Origin: CBDCIS01 sp965217565
Lineage (GTDB): Bacteria; Chloroflexota; Dehalococcoidia; Lucifugimonadales; CATOSD01
NCBI GenBank assembly: GCA_965217565.1
Contig: CBDCIS010000002.1
Coordinates: 310,001-374,000 of the forward strand
Length of the DNA stretch: 64,000 nucleotides
Reading direction: 5' to 3'
Of this stretch, positions 32,689-41,769 are shown piece after piece. The translations under genes were made by a program, and so were the position numbers. The notes beneath the pieces were generated by a model, which worked only from the letters and a program-made list of their open reading frames with translations, searched no databases and had not been told where the DNA came from. Every line of letters starts with the position of its first letter. Position 1 is the stretch's first letter.

Positions 32689-33258
32689 TCAGAACGGTAT
32701 GCCCCAGAGGGTGTACCAGTTCTCCAGGCTCTTCTCCAGCGGCAACTTCTCCCGCTCCATGACCGCGCCCAGCCGCATCTCCGCCGCGTTGTCGCGTTGC
32801 TGCGGGCCGGACAGCACCAGCGGATAGAACCGTCCCCGCTTGATATTGTAAATCCAGTAAGCCTGCTTGCCCTCGTATTCGAGGCCAAACACCGCGGCCA
32901 ACAGACGTTCGCCGAAGCCATGCTCCGTAATCGTCTCGCCCATCAGGTGAAGAGTAGTCGCCAGGTCCTCGAAATCCTTGTCTTCCAGCGCAACCCACTT
33001 GGTGCCGAAGCTGTCGTCCTTCACCTCGAAGCGAGTTCCGGTCGCGTGGCCGCTGATCTCCAGCAGGCTGCGAATTTCGCCTTCCAGGTTGTCGAAGAAA
33101 CTCGACTCCACCGGATTGAACACCAGCCCGGCATTCTCCGATAGCCTGATGTCCGTGCGGCCCTCCAATGCGACGCCCGCCGTGATGACGGCGAAATACT
33201 CTTCCCGCCTGGGTCTCCGCAGCTTGCTCCTACCGAATAGCGCGCTCAATAGTCCCAA
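32689..33258 (-). CDS. pspAB: PspA-associated protein PspAB-like
   Basis: A 189-aa protein opening MGLLSALFGRSKLRRP, typical of PspAB-type proteins, which are often encoded beside htpX. A central region (FDNLEGEIRSLLEISGHATG, then DSFGTKWVALEDKDFEDLATTLHLMGETI) and the YWIYNIKRGRFYPLV ending fit. No catalytic motif is known. The TTG start at 33258 is supported by GAGGT seven bases upstream, inside the htpX end. The role is inferred as envelope-stress response together with HtpX. Confidence 0.7.
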   Translation of the reverse strand: MGLLSALFGRSKLRRPRREEYFAVITAGVALEGRTDIRLSENAGLVFNPVESSFFDNLEGEIRSLLEISGHATGTRFEVKDDSFGTKWVALEDKDFEDLATTLHLMGETITEHGFGERLLAAVFGLEYEGKQAYWIYNIKRGRFYPLVLSGPQQRDNAAEMRLGAVMEREKLPLEKSLENWYTLWGIPF

Positions 33259-33261
33259 AGT

Positions 33262-34194
33262 CTAACCTCGTAGTCCGGTTTCCATTTCGCGCTGCATGTT
33301 CCGCAGCCGCTCGATCCGCCGCTCGATCGGAGGATGGCTGGACATGAGCGACGCGCCGCCGCCCTCCTTCAACTTAGGTATGATGAAGAAGGCGTTGGCG
33401 TGTTCCACCTTTCGCAGGTCCTGCTCCGGTATGCGGTACATGTCGTTGCTGATCTTCTCCAACGCCGACGCGAGTTGCATGGGCGCGCCGGTGATGACGG
33501 CTCCTCCGCGGTCGGCGGCGAACTCCCTGTAACGCGAGAGCGCCATGATCAGAAGCTGGCTGAGAAAGTAAACCGCTATGGTGCCAACGTAAACCGCCAG
33601 CATCACGAGCATGAACTGGCCGCCATCTCGCCTGTCTCCGCCTCGGCCTCCGAACCCTCCGAACAGACTCATCCAGAACAGCATCTGCATGAGGAAGCCC
33701 GCCATTATGACGATGATGCTCGCCCATGTGAGCACCGCGACGTCGCGGTTCTTGACGTGCGTGAGCTCGTGAGCGAGCACTGCCTCGACTTCCCTTTCGT
33801 TGAGCCGGCTCAACAGGCCGCGAGTAACCGCGACCACGGCGTTCTTGGGATTTCGCCCAGTGGCGAAGGCGTTGGGCACGTGCGTCTCCATTATCGCCAA
33901 TTTCTTGGGCATGGGCATGTCTGCGATGGCCGCCAGCCGCTCCACCGTCGCGTGCAGCCGAGGCTCCTCCTCCGCCGTCACCACTCTCGCCCTCGTTGTC
34001 ATCAGGACCAGCTTGTCGGAGCCGTAATACTGGAACAGCGCCATCACAACCGAGATGGCGAACACGAAAAACCAGGGGACCCCTGCCCAGAACAGCAATC
34101 CAATGAAAGCCACGTACAAAAGCCCAAGCATAAACATCGTAAACAACATGCGGAAGGTTAGTTCGTGGTCTCTCCCGTACCCATGCTGTCTCAT
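33262..34194 (-). CDS. htpX: HtpX-type membrane zinc metalloprotease
   Basis: A 310-aa M48 protease with N-terminal membrane helices (FMLGLLYVAFIGLLFWAGVPWFFVFA) and the zinc site HELTHVKNRD. The third ligand is in SRYREFAADRGG, and a second helix pair lies after the active site. HtpX degrades misfolded membrane proteins with FtsH. The C-terminal MSSHPPIERRIERLRNM is diagnostic. It leads a minus-strand operon with pspAB and rimI, with gaps of 3 and 12 bases. Confidence 0.94.
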   Translation of the reverse strand: MRQHGYGRDHELTFRMLFTMFMLGLLYVAFIGLLFWAGVPWFFVFAISVVMALFQYYGSDKLVLMTTRARVVTAEEEPRLHATVERLAAIADMPMPKKLAIMETHVPNAFATGRNPKNAVVAVTRGLLSRLNEREVEAVLAHELTHVKNRDVAVLTWASIIVIMAGFLMQMLFWMSLFGGFGGRGGDRRDGGQFMLVMLAVYVGTIAVYFLSQLLIMALSRYREFAADRGGAVITGAPMQLASALEKISNDMYRIPEQDLRKVEHANAFFIIPKLKEGGGASLMSSHPPIERRIERLRNMQREMETGLRG

Positions 34195-34386
34195 TTCGCA
34201 TCCACCTCACAAAGTAAGAATCTCATACCAAATCCTCCCCCTCACTATTATACAGATTCCAAACCCCTCCTGCCCATAAGCCACTCTCACGTGACCACTG
34301 ACCAACTGAAACACTGACATACCATCCCGCCAATCTGATACCATATTAGTTGCTTAGCGAAGAATTTCCGCTGGAGAGACTCCTAT

Positions 34387-37300
34387 ATGGAAACCCTGTT
34401 TGGCTTGGACACCCGGCTGCTCATGTTCATCGTTCTGGGCGCGCTCGTCGCCATCCTGGTAGCCGTGGGCTTTACCGTCCTGCTCAACCGCGTCATGCTC
34501 AAGATAGGCGTGCGCAACATCCCGCGCAGGCCCGCGCAGACCGTTCTCATCATCATAGGCCTCATGCTCAGCACCCTCATCATCTCCGCCGCCTTGGGAA
34601 CAGGCGATACCATATACTTCAGCATACGCAACAGCGTCATAACGGGCCTGGGCGAAATCGACGAGATTCTCGTCTCCGGCAGGAGCGGCGGCGGCACCGA
34701 CCTCAGAGGCGACCCCTACTTTCCCGCCGCGCGCTTCCAGGAGCTTCGTTCCACTATTGGCGAAGACGGCAGGTTCGACGGCCTCGTGCCGGTGTTGGCC
34801 GAGACCGTGCCCATGGTAAACCCCGTCGCCCGCCAGAGCGCTGGGAGCATGAGAATCACCGCCGTTGACCCGGCCCACGTCGGTGTTTTCGGCCCCATAC
34901 TCGACACGTCCGGTGCGCCGGTGAGCCTCGACGACCTTCAACCCAACGAGGTGTTCATCAACGAGGCCGCCGCCAAGGAGCTCGAAGCAGGCGAGGGCGA
35001 CGCTCTTCGCCTATTCGTTCGGGACGGCGTTGTTGACCTCTCGGTGAAGGACGTAGTTAGCGACGGCGGACTCGCCGGAACCGATGAGACCGCCTTGCTC
35101 CCGCTCTCAAACGCACAGCAAATCTTCGACAGGCCAGGCCAGATAAACTCCATACTCGTCTCCAACAGCGGTGACCGAGAGGTCGGCGCCGATCTGAGCG
35201 ACGAAGTAACCGAGCATCTGCGAGACATCCTGACCGATCAGGAAGTCGCGCGGCAGCTTGCTGACGCCCTCAGCGTTCCCGTCATCATCGACATGGTCAG
35301 GGTGAGGGCGGAGGGCCAGCAGGAAATCCTTGAACAGGACTTGCTGGAAACCGCGACGCTGCTCGAACAGGGCGAGACGACCCCGGAATTGATCAACCTT
35401 CTCGCAGACGAGAAGGTCCAGGTGCAGCTTATGCTGGCCGTGGAAGAGGCGCTAGGACAATCCGCGGTCATCCGGATGTTCGGCCTTTTCTCTCAGTTGA
35501 ATTCCCTGACCGTCCGGAGCATCAAAACCGAACTCCTCGAAATCGCCGACCAGGCCTCCAGCGGCGTAACCTCCATCTTCGTCATTTTCGGCAGTTTCTC
35601 AGTCATCGCCGGCGTCCTACTCATTTTCCTCATATTCGTCATGCTCGCCGCCGAGAGAAAGCCGGAGATGGGCATAGCCCGCGCCGTCGGCATGAGGCGC
35701 AAGCACCTCGTGCAGTCTTTCGTCTTCGAGGGCGTGGCCTACGACCTGCTCTCTGCGCTGGTGGGCGCGCTCCTGGGTATCGGCGTGGGTATGCTGATGG
35801 TCGCCGGCATGGCCAGCATCTTTGCCAGCGCTGACGAAGACTTCATCCTCGTGCCAAGCTACACCCTGCGCAGCTTCATCATAGCGTACAGCGCCGGCGT
35901 TGTTCTCACCTTCGCAACCGTGCTCATCTCCTCGTACCGCTCCAGCAAACTCAACATAGTATCGGCAATTCGTGACCTGCCCGAGGTGTTCGAGCCCTCC
36001 CAGCGAGAGTCAGCGATGAGGCTGCTGCTCAAAGCCCTGGGAAGGCCCATCGTCTTTCTCGCCCGCGCCTACGCAGACCTGCGAAGCGGCAGCGTTGGAA
36101 GCGCCCTCGCTCTCGCTCTTCTCGCCCTGCTCTGGGTTCTGCTCTTCCCAATCTGGATAGGCGACGTTCTATGGACGCTCATACGCCTCTCGACGACCGC
36201 GCTCTCGCACGGCTGGCTCACGTTTGTCGTGGGCGCGCTGCTTGTATTCTTGGGCATCTACATCAAGCAATCAGCGCCGTTCACCATCGGCGTGACGGCC
36301 GCCGTCATCGGCGCGGGCCTGATGCTTCGCGGCCTCTTCACGCGGCGCCAGTGGGCCACCTCCACGCAGAACCGGACCACCGGGGCCGCGATCGGCGCGG
36401 TGTGCCTGTTCTGGCTGGGAGTCGGCATCGGGCAGGGACAGACGTTCACCATCTTGCTGAGCGTCGTGGTGGCCGCCTTCGAGCTGATTCGCCAGATCTC
36501 TATGAGCAGGCAGCCCGTTCTGATGGACAGTGAAGACCGCAATGCCTTCACCTTTGTGGGGCTAACGCTGATTTTGTTCTGGGCCTCTCCGTTCGACTCC
36601 CTCGACTTCGTAGTCCCGGAGCTAAACTCCAACATCGAGATGTTTCTAATCTCAGGCGTCTGCTTGGTGGCCGCGGCCGTATGGGCAGTCATATATAACG
36701 CCGACCTCATAACCGGCGCAATCGCCGCGCTGCTGGGAATGTTTCCGCGGCTGCGCCCGGCTATCACCACCGCCGTGGCCTACGCCCTCAACTCCAAGAT
36801 TCGCACAGGCCTCACCCTGGCCATGCTCTCGCTGGTCATCTTCACCCTCATCGTCATGTCAACACTGACAAGCTCGTTCTCATCCGCCCTCGAAGACGTG
36901 GATTCCGTCACCGGCGGATGGGACGTAAGCGCGAGGGTCAGCTACAACAACCCGGTGCGGGATTTCGAGTCGAGCTTGGCCGAGGCCCTCGGGGAGCAAG
37001 CGGACGAGGTTGCCGCCGTGGGCGCCTACACCGTGCTGCCCATAGAGGCGAGGCAGCCGGGCGCGGAAACCCAGGAATGGAAGGGCTACCGCGTTCAGGG
37101 CGCCGACGAGTCCTACCTGGAGAACAGCGGCTACGAGGTTCAGTTGCTTTCGAAGGAATACGGCGAAACAACAGAGGAGATTTGGGCTGCCCTCCGGCAG
37201 AACCCGGACCTCGCGGTGATCGACCAGTTCGGCGTGCCCTCTCGAAGCGGCGGGGGCTTTGGCGCTATCGGCGGCCCCCAATTCAAGATGGAGGGCTTCT

Positions 37301-38013
37301 TCCTCGACGACGACGAAATGCCCGCAACCCAGATTGAGATCAGAGACTCCAGGAGCGGCAACGTAGCCAACGTCACCGTCATCGGTGTGCTGGACGGGCT
37401 GGCCGACCGCGCCGGGGTTATTATCACCTCCAAGTCCATCATCGACGAAATCTCCGACGAGCCTATCCCCTTCACCGCTTACCGCCTGGATCTCCGCCCC
37501 GGGGCAGACGTTTCCGCTATCGCGCGCAGCGTGGAATCGTTCTTCCTGGAGAACGGCTTGGAGTCCTACGTGCTCGCCGACGAATTGGCCGAGGACCGCG
37601 AAGCCAATGTGGCTATCAACCGCCTGTTGCAGGGATTCATGGCCACCGGGCTGCTCGTCGGAATAGCCGCTCTCGGCGTCATTAGCCTGCGGGCAGTCGT
37701 CGAGAGGCGTCAGCAAATCGGCGTCCTGAAGGCCATCGGGTACAGGCGTAGCATGATTCTCGCCAGCTATCTGATTGAATCCTCCTTCATCTCCATGCTG
37801 GGCATCCTACTCGGAGTTGGCATGGGCGCGCTGCTGTCCATCAACATCGTCGATGCCATCGCGGAAGAAGTGCCTGGACTAACCTTCACTGTGCCCTGGT
37901 TAGAGCTCGGCATAATCGTCGGCCTGGCCTACGTATTCTCCCTGCTGACAACTTTCATACCGGCCCGCCAGGCATCCGGTATCTACCCCGCCGAAGCCCT
38001 GCGCTACGAGTAG
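34387..38013 (+). CDS. Large FtsX-domain ABC transporter permease
   Basis: A 1208-aa membrane protein with two FtsX/MacB-type permease domains. N-terminal membrane helices (residues about 10-35 and 50-70) are followed by an extracytoplasmic domain. The first FtsX core lies at about 395-530 (AAERKPEMGIARAVGMRRKH) and several further helices at 560-800. A second extracytoplasmic domain comes next, then the last FtsX core (RQQIGVLKAIGYRRSMILAS). Such permeases move lipoproteins, lipids or peptides, or act mechanically. The matching ATPase gene is not in the window. GGAGAGAC precedes the ATG. holB starts 27 bases after its stop. Confidence 0.85.
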   Translation: METLFGLDTRLLMFIVLGALVAILVAVGFTVLLNRVMLKIGVRNIPRRPAQTVLIIIGLMLSTLIISAALGTGDTIYFSIRNSVITGLGEIDEILVSGRSGGGTDLRGDPYFPAARFQELRSTIGEDGRFDGLVPVLAETVPMVNPVARQSAGSMRITAVDPAHVGVFGPILDTSGAPVSLDDLQPNEVFINEAAAKELEAGEGDALRLFVRDGVVDLSVKDVVSDGGLAGTDETALLPLSNAQQIFDRPGQINSILVSNSGDREVGADLSDEVTEHLRDILTDQEVARQLADALSVPVIIDMVRVRAEGQQEILEQDLLETATLLEQGETTPELINLLADEKVQVQLMLAVEEALGQSAVIRMFGLFSQLNSLTVRSIKTELLEIADQASSGVTSIFVIFGSFSVIAGVLLIFLIFVMLAAERKPEMGIARAVGMRRKHLVQSFVFEGVAYDLLSALVGALLGIGVGMLMVAGMASIFASADEDFILVPSYTLRSFIIAYSAGVVLTFATVLISSYRSSKLNIVSAIRDLPEVFEPSQRESAMRLLLKALGRPIVFLARAYADLRSGSVGSALALALLALLWVLLFPIWIGDVLWTLIRLSTTALSHGWLTFVVGALLVFLGIYIKQSAPFTIGVTAAVIGAGLMLRGLFTRRQWATSTQNRTTGAAIGAVCLFWLGVGIGQGQTFTILLSVVVAAFELIRQISMSRQPVLMDSEDRNAFTFVGLTLILFWASPFDSLDFVVPELNSNIEMFLISGVCLVAAAVWAVIYNADLITGAIAALLGMFPRLRPAITTAVAYALNSKIRTGLTLAMLSLVIFTLIVMSTLTSSFSSALEDVDSVTGGWDVSARVSYNNPVRDFESSLAEALGEQADEVAAVGAYTVLPIEARQPGAETQEWKGYRVQGADESYLENSGYEVQLLSKEYGETTEEIWAALRQNPDLAVIDQFGVPSRSGGGFGAIGGPQFKMEGFFLDDDEMPATQIEIRDSRSGNVANVTVIGVLDGLADRAGVIITSKSIIDEISDEPIPFTAYRLDLRPGADVSAIARSVESFFLENGLESYVLADELAEDREANVAINRLLQGFMATGLLVGIAALGVISLRAVVERRQQIGVLKAIGYRRSMILASYLIESSFISMLGILLGVGMGALLSINIVDAIAEEVPGLTFTVPWLELGIIVGLAYVFSLLTTFIPARQASGIYPAEALRYE

Positions 38014-38039
38014 GGCGCAATACCCCACGGGTACGCAGC

Positions 38040-39047
38040 ATGTGGCAAACGGTAGGACACGAAAAGGTGGTCAACGCCCTGCGGAAGGGCATCCAAAGTG
38101 GCCGCCTTTCCCATGCCTACCTGCTGGTCGGGCCGGCGCGCGTGGGCAAGATGACTCTGGCCCTGGACCTGGCCCGGGCGGTAAACTGCCTGGGTGACGA
38201 CGCCCCTTGCGGCGCCTGCCGTCAGTGCCGGCGCGTCTCCGACGGCCTTCACGCCGACGTGCGCCTGCTGGGACTCGAGCAGCAGAAGGCCGACGAGACT
38301 CGGACTCGCGTCGCTATCGGCATCGACCAGGTGAGGGCGATCCAACGCGAGGCCAATCTGAAGCCCTACGAGGGCAAGCGTCGCGTGCTAATCTTCGACG
38401 GCGCTGAGCGTCTCAGTGAGGAGGCCGCCAACGCCCTGCTTAAGACTCTCGAAGAGCCGCCGGACCAGGTCCTGCTGATGCTGCTGGCTTCCGACGCCGA
38501 GAGTCTCCCGCCAACAATCGTTTCCAGGTGCGCGCTGCTGAAGCTCAGGCCGCTGCCTCTTTCGCGTCTTGCCGGTGAGCTCCAGGCCAACCACGGGGCC
38601 GGCCGCGAGAAGGCCGACGAGATAGCGCGGCTCTCGGGCGGAAGATTGGGCTGGGCCCTGGAGGCCCTGCGCGACCCAACGCTGCTGGAACGCCGCGCCG
38701 AAAGACTTCAAAACATCCAAGACACCGTGCGGGGCAATCTCGAAGAGCGCTTCTCATTCGCTGCCGGCCTCGCTTCCAGGTTCACGCGAGACCGCGACGT
38801 GGCGCGCCAGGAGATAGCCCTCTGGCTGCAGTGGTGGAGGGATGTCTTGGTGGTCAAAGAGGGCGCGGAGGAACTCGTGGAAAACCTGGCGGTCGCGGAC
38901 GGCATTCAGTCCGTTGCACAATCCCTGTCGTCGGCCCAGATAGCCGCCGCTATCGCGGCAATCAACGAGTCCTCGGCCCACCTGGAGAACAACGTCAATC
39001 CGCGCCTCGCACTAGAGGGCCTCATGCTGGCCCTGCCAAAACCGTAA
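38040..39047 (+). CDS. holB: DNA polymerase III delta-prime subunit (HolB-type)
   Basis: A 335-aa clamp-loader subunit. It has WQTVGHEKVVNALRKGIQSG, a changed P loop GPARVGKMT, a zinc module with CGACRQC, the sensor region RRVLIFDGAERLSEEAANAL, LKTLEEPP, and PPTIVSRC (SRC motif). These define the delta-prime/gamma family. The P loop has Ala-Arg-Val in place of the normal Gly-x-Gly, consistent with weak or absent ATPase activity. A short PSP1/RicT-like gene follows, echoing the holB-yaaT neighbourhood of Firmicutes. Confidence 0.9.
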   Translation: MWQTVGHEKVVNALRKGIQSGRLSHAYLLVGPARVGKMTLALDLARAVNCLGDDAPCGACRQCRRVSDGLHADVRLLGLEQQKADETRTRVAIGIDQVRAIQREANLKPYEGKRRVLIFDGAERLSEEAANALLKTLEEPPDQVLLMLLASDAESLPPTIVSRCALLKLRPLPLSRLAGELQANHGAGREKADEIARLSGGRLGWALEALRDPTLLERRAERLQNIQDTVRGNLEERFSFAAGLASRFTRDRDVARQEIALWLQWWRDVLVVKEGAEELVENLAVADGIQSVAQSLSSAQIAAAIAAINESSAHLENNVNPRLALEGLMLALPKP

Positions 39048-39086
39048 CGACAAACCACATCCCAAGGTGAGAAGGACAGACACACA

Positions 39087-39296
39087 ATGGCAGAGATAGC
39101 CGGCGTTAGATTCGAGTCCTCCGGTCGAGTCCACTATTTCGACCCGGGCAGCATGGAACTCAATGTAGGCGACCGTGTGCTGGTCGAGGCAGATGGCATT
39201 CCACGAGAGGGAACGGTGGTGTTCATCCCCTCCCAGGTACTCTTCTCAGACCTGCGCGGCCCAATGGGACGGGTCCTCCAAAAGGCAGAACTCTAG
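39087..39296 (+). CDS. Stand-alone N-terminal RicT/PSP1-like domain (69 aa)
   Basis: A 69-aa protein with GVRFESSGRVHYFDPGSMEL, NVGDRVLVE and EGTVVFIPSQV. This matches the first domain of RicT (YaaT), whose start in Bacillus reads GVRFKKAGKIYYFDP. The catalytic-like or cluster-binding PSP1 domain that should follow, with conserved cysteines, is absent. The gene ends cleanly at a stop with no remnant downstream. AAGGACAG precedes the ATG. Position right after holB matches the position of ricT in other phyla, so this is a natural truncation or a mini-RicT. Confidence 0.7.
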   Translation: MAEIAGVRFESSGRVHYFDPGSMELNVGDRVLVEADGIPREGTVVFIPSQVLFSDLRGPMGRVLQKAEL

Positions 39297-39346
39297 CCCC
39301 CGGTTGCCCGCAACGCGCCACCCCCGTGCGGACAGACGCCACCCGT

Positions 39347-39371
39347 AGGGGCAATCCCTTGTGGTTGCCCA
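39347..39371. repeat. REP-like hairpin repeat, copy C
   Basis: GTAGGGGCAATCCCTTGTGG followed by TTGCC; the arms GGGCAA/TTGCCC form the stem. It sits in the gap between the mini-RicT and the LLM oxidoreductase gene. Confidence 0.6.
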
Positions 39372-39429
39372 GGCGCTGCCAAACAGCCAACCGAATAGAC
39401 CAATCCAACCTCGAAGGGAGGACCTGCCC

Positions 39430-40536
39430 ATGCGAGTATCGACGGGATTCATCGACGGCTATGCCGTGGAAAGCTGGGACGACCTCGCCGCCTTCGCCAT
39501 AGAGGCCGAGCGGCTCGGCGTGCATAGCATCTGGTCTCCGGAGGGCTGGGGCATGGATGGCGCGACGCCGTTGGCCTACCTCGCTGCCAAAACCTCCACC
39601 ATAAAGCTCGGCACGGGAATCCTTCAGATTGGGACGCGGACGCCCACCAACATGGCCATGACGGCGATGGCGCTCGACTCGATGTCCGGCGGGCGCTTCC
39701 TGCTTGGCGTAGGGACGAGCGGGCCGCAGGTTATCGAGGGCTTTCACGGTGTTATCTTCGACAAACCCGTTCAGCGCACCCGCGAGACGATCGAGATCAT
39801 GAAGCGCGTGTTCAGCGGTGAGCGCTTGGCCTACGACGGCCAGATATACCGCCTGCCCGTCCGCGAGGGGCAGGGAAAGTCAATCCGTGTGGAGGGAAGA
39901 CCCGCGCCGCACATACCCATATACGTCGCCTCTCTGGGGCCTAACAACCTTCGCCTCACCGGCGAACTGGCCGACGGCTGGAAGGGCGCGTCCTTCATGC
40001 CAGAACACGCGGACGTGTTCTTCGACCACATCCGAGAGGGCGCGCAGAGGGCGGGCCGTTCGTTCGCGGACATTGACCTCCAGGCTGGCGGCTCCGTACA
40101 CTTTACCGACGACGTTGAGGACGCGGTGGAGGCCTTCAAGCCCGGGCTCGCCTTCCAACTCGGAGCGATGGGCTCTCGACAGTTCAACTTCTACAACGAT
40201 GCCTACAGTCGCGCCGGCTACTCCGAGATTGCGAAGACGGTGCAAAGCCTCTGGATAGATGGCAGACGCGATGAGGCGCGCGAACTCATCCCCTCCGAGC
40301 TAGTCCTGAAGTCCAACCTCATCGGCACCGACGATATGGTCAAAGCGAGAATCCGCGCCTACCGAGACGCCGGCGTAACCACGCTCAGCCCATCTTTCCG
40401 CTTCCGCCAATCAGACCGCGGCCACAGGCAAAGGCCCAGCGTAAGCCAGAGAATACAAACCCTGGCCCGCCTCATAGACATCGTAGACCAGGTCAACAAA
40501 GAGCCGGCGCCAGCGAAAATGGGAGATGGGAGGTAG
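39430..40536 (+). CDS. Luciferase-like (LLM) F420/FMN-dependent oxidoreductase
   Basis: A 368-aa TIM-barrel protein of the bacterial luciferase-like family. It has RVSTGFIDGYAVES, AEAERLGVHSIWSPEGWGMD, the IKLGTGILQIGTRTPTNMAMTAMALD strand, and LDSMSGGRFLLGVGTSGPQVIEGFHG. The last two are typical of F420-dependent members. The ATG at 39430 is preceded by GGGAGG; an upstream ATG would begin inside the REP-like repeat. Substrate unknown. The last 40 residues are basic and less conserved. Directly after its stop lies a fragment of another gene. Confidence 0.87.
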   Translation: MRVSTGFIDGYAVESWDDLAAFAIEAERLGVHSIWSPEGWGMDGATPLAYLAAKTSTIKLGTGILQIGTRTPTNMAMTAMALDSMSGGRFLLGVGTSGPQVIEGFHGVIFDKPVQRTRETIEIMKRVFSGERLAYDGQIYRLPVREGQGKSIRVEGRPAPHIPIYVASLGPNNLRLTGELADGWKGASFMPEHADVFFDHIREGAQRAGRSFADIDLQAGGSVHFTDDVEDAVEAFKPGLAFQLGAMGSRQFNFYNDAYSRAGYSEIAKTVQSLWIDGRRDEARELIPSELVLKSNLIGTDDMVKARIRAYRDAGVTTLSPSFRFRQSDRGHRQRPSVSQRIQTLARLIDIVDQVNKEPAPAKMGDGR

Positions 40537-40554
40537 TTGCGCAGCACGCTCACC

Positions 40555-40695
40555 GGGAGGTTTGCCCTTACTCACGTGACCATACAGATGGAGCGTTCGC
40601 TCGCGGACTGCACCGAAAACCATCCGCCCTGGAGCCTGCTGACCGAGAAGCGTCTCCAACGCGCTGAGAGGCTGTTGGAGATTGGGGACGACTAG
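40555..40695 (+). pseudogene. Remnant of a cation-diffusion-facilitator C-terminus
   Basis: A frame in phase with the preceding stop encodes GRFALTHVTIQMERSLADCTENHPP and then a charged helix ending EIGDD at TAG 40693-40695. The pattern HVTIQxE followed by a Cys is the end of CDF metal transporters (ZitB/CzcD type). No transmembrane part or start is found upstream, where the LLM gene lies, so only about 46 codons remain. It could instead be a very short gene starting at GTG 40576. Confidence 0.45.
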
Positions 40696-41714
40696 CCTGA
40701 GTCGGCGTCGGAACCGCCGAAAAAGCGCGCCAACTCGTCCCTATCGAATGAGGGCAGCGGATATACTGCGTCCTCTTTTCGGAGCTTCAGTCCTTCCTCG
40801 ACGGCGGTGATTTGCCCGATTTCCCACGAGGAGATGCCCTCTTTCGCAAGGGCCGCAATCAGCGCGGGCGTGTCCTCCGGGGCCAGCGTCGCCAACAGCG
40901 CTCCCGAGCCGATGAGGCCAAGCGGGTCGAGGCCCAGGGCGTCGCAGAACGCCCGGCACTCAGGAAGGATCGGGATGCTCCCGGCGTCCACTGTCAGGCC
41001 GACTCCCGCGCCAGTCGCCAACTCCAGCAGCGCGGTCGCCAGGCCGCCCTCCGTAGGGTCGTGCATTGCGTGAACTTCAACGGAGTCGCAGGCGATTGCG
41101 GCATCCTTTGAAACGCTGATGCCCGGCGAAAAGAGGAACCCTTTTGCCCGCTCGATTGCGTCTGGCTCGACTCCGGCCTCCAGCAGCCTGTAGCCCACTT
41201 CTCGCGCCAGCAGCGCGGTGCCCTCGATGGCGACCCCTTTCGTGAGCACGATGCTGTCGCCTGGCCGCGCGCCGGACGTGAGCACGACCCGGCTCTTGGC
41301 AACCTCTCCCAGCATCGCGCCCACGGCTATCGGACGTGGCAGGCCGTAGGTAACCTCAGTATGACCTCCTACCAGGGTGATGCCATGAAAGCGGCAAGCG
41401 TCGAGCAACTGGTCGAAGACGCCTCGCACCTGCTCAGAGGCGAAGCCCTCCGGCAGAAGCAGAGTTACCATTAACCAGCGCGGCGTCGCCCCCATGACCG
41501 CGAGGTCGTTCACGTTGACTTGCACGAGGTACCAGCCGATGAGGTCCGTGGCAAAGGTAATCGGGTCCGTCTTGGTGACGAGATACCTGTCGCCAAAGTC
41601 GATCAGCGCGGCGTCCTCTCCCGCCCTCGCTCCAAGCGTCACGCGCGGGTCGCCTACGTCTATTTTGCCTAGCAACTCACTCAGCAGTTCCAGAGGCAGC
41701 TTGCCTGCCTGCAT
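40692..41714 (-). CDS. AIR synthase/HypE-like ATP-binding protein
   Basis: A 340-aa protein of the PurM/HypE/SelD/ThiL fold. It has an ATP-Mg binding glycine/aspartate region (GEDAALIDFGDRYLVTKTDPITF), VNVNDLAVMGATPRWLM, GGHTEVTYGLPRPI, and the late MHDPTEGGLATALLEL motif. The closest pattern is HypE-like AIR synthase-related proteins found away from hydrogenase operons. The C-terminal Cys that HypE uses for cyanide transfer is absent (it ends FFGGSDADSG), so it is not a functional HypE. The reaction is unknown. Confidence 0.78.
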   Translation of the reverse strand: MQAGKLPLELLSELLGKIDVGDPRVTLGARAGEDAALIDFGDRYLVTKTDPITFATDLIGWYLVQVNVNDLAVMGATPRWLMVTLLLPEGFASEQVRGVFDQLLDACRFHGITLVGGHTEVTYGLPRPIAVGAMLGEVAKSRVVLTSGARPGDSIVLTKGVAIEGTALLAREVGYRLLEAGVEPDAIERAKGFLFSPGISVSKDAAIACDSVEVHAMHDPTEGGLATALLELATGAGVGLTVDAGSIPILPECRAFCDALGLDPLGLIGSGALLATLAPEDTPALIAALAKEGISSWEIGQITAVEEGLKLRKEDAVYPLPSFDRDELARFFGGSDADSG

Positions 41715-41769
41715 GTGTGATTCCTCTAATCTAGTTGCGGCCCGCGTTTGATGCTATCATAAACGGGCT

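Noticed and set aside
40692..41714. Hydrogenase maturation protein HypE
   Set aside because: The C-terminal Cys used for cyanide transfer is missing and no other hyp or hydrogenase genes are nearby.
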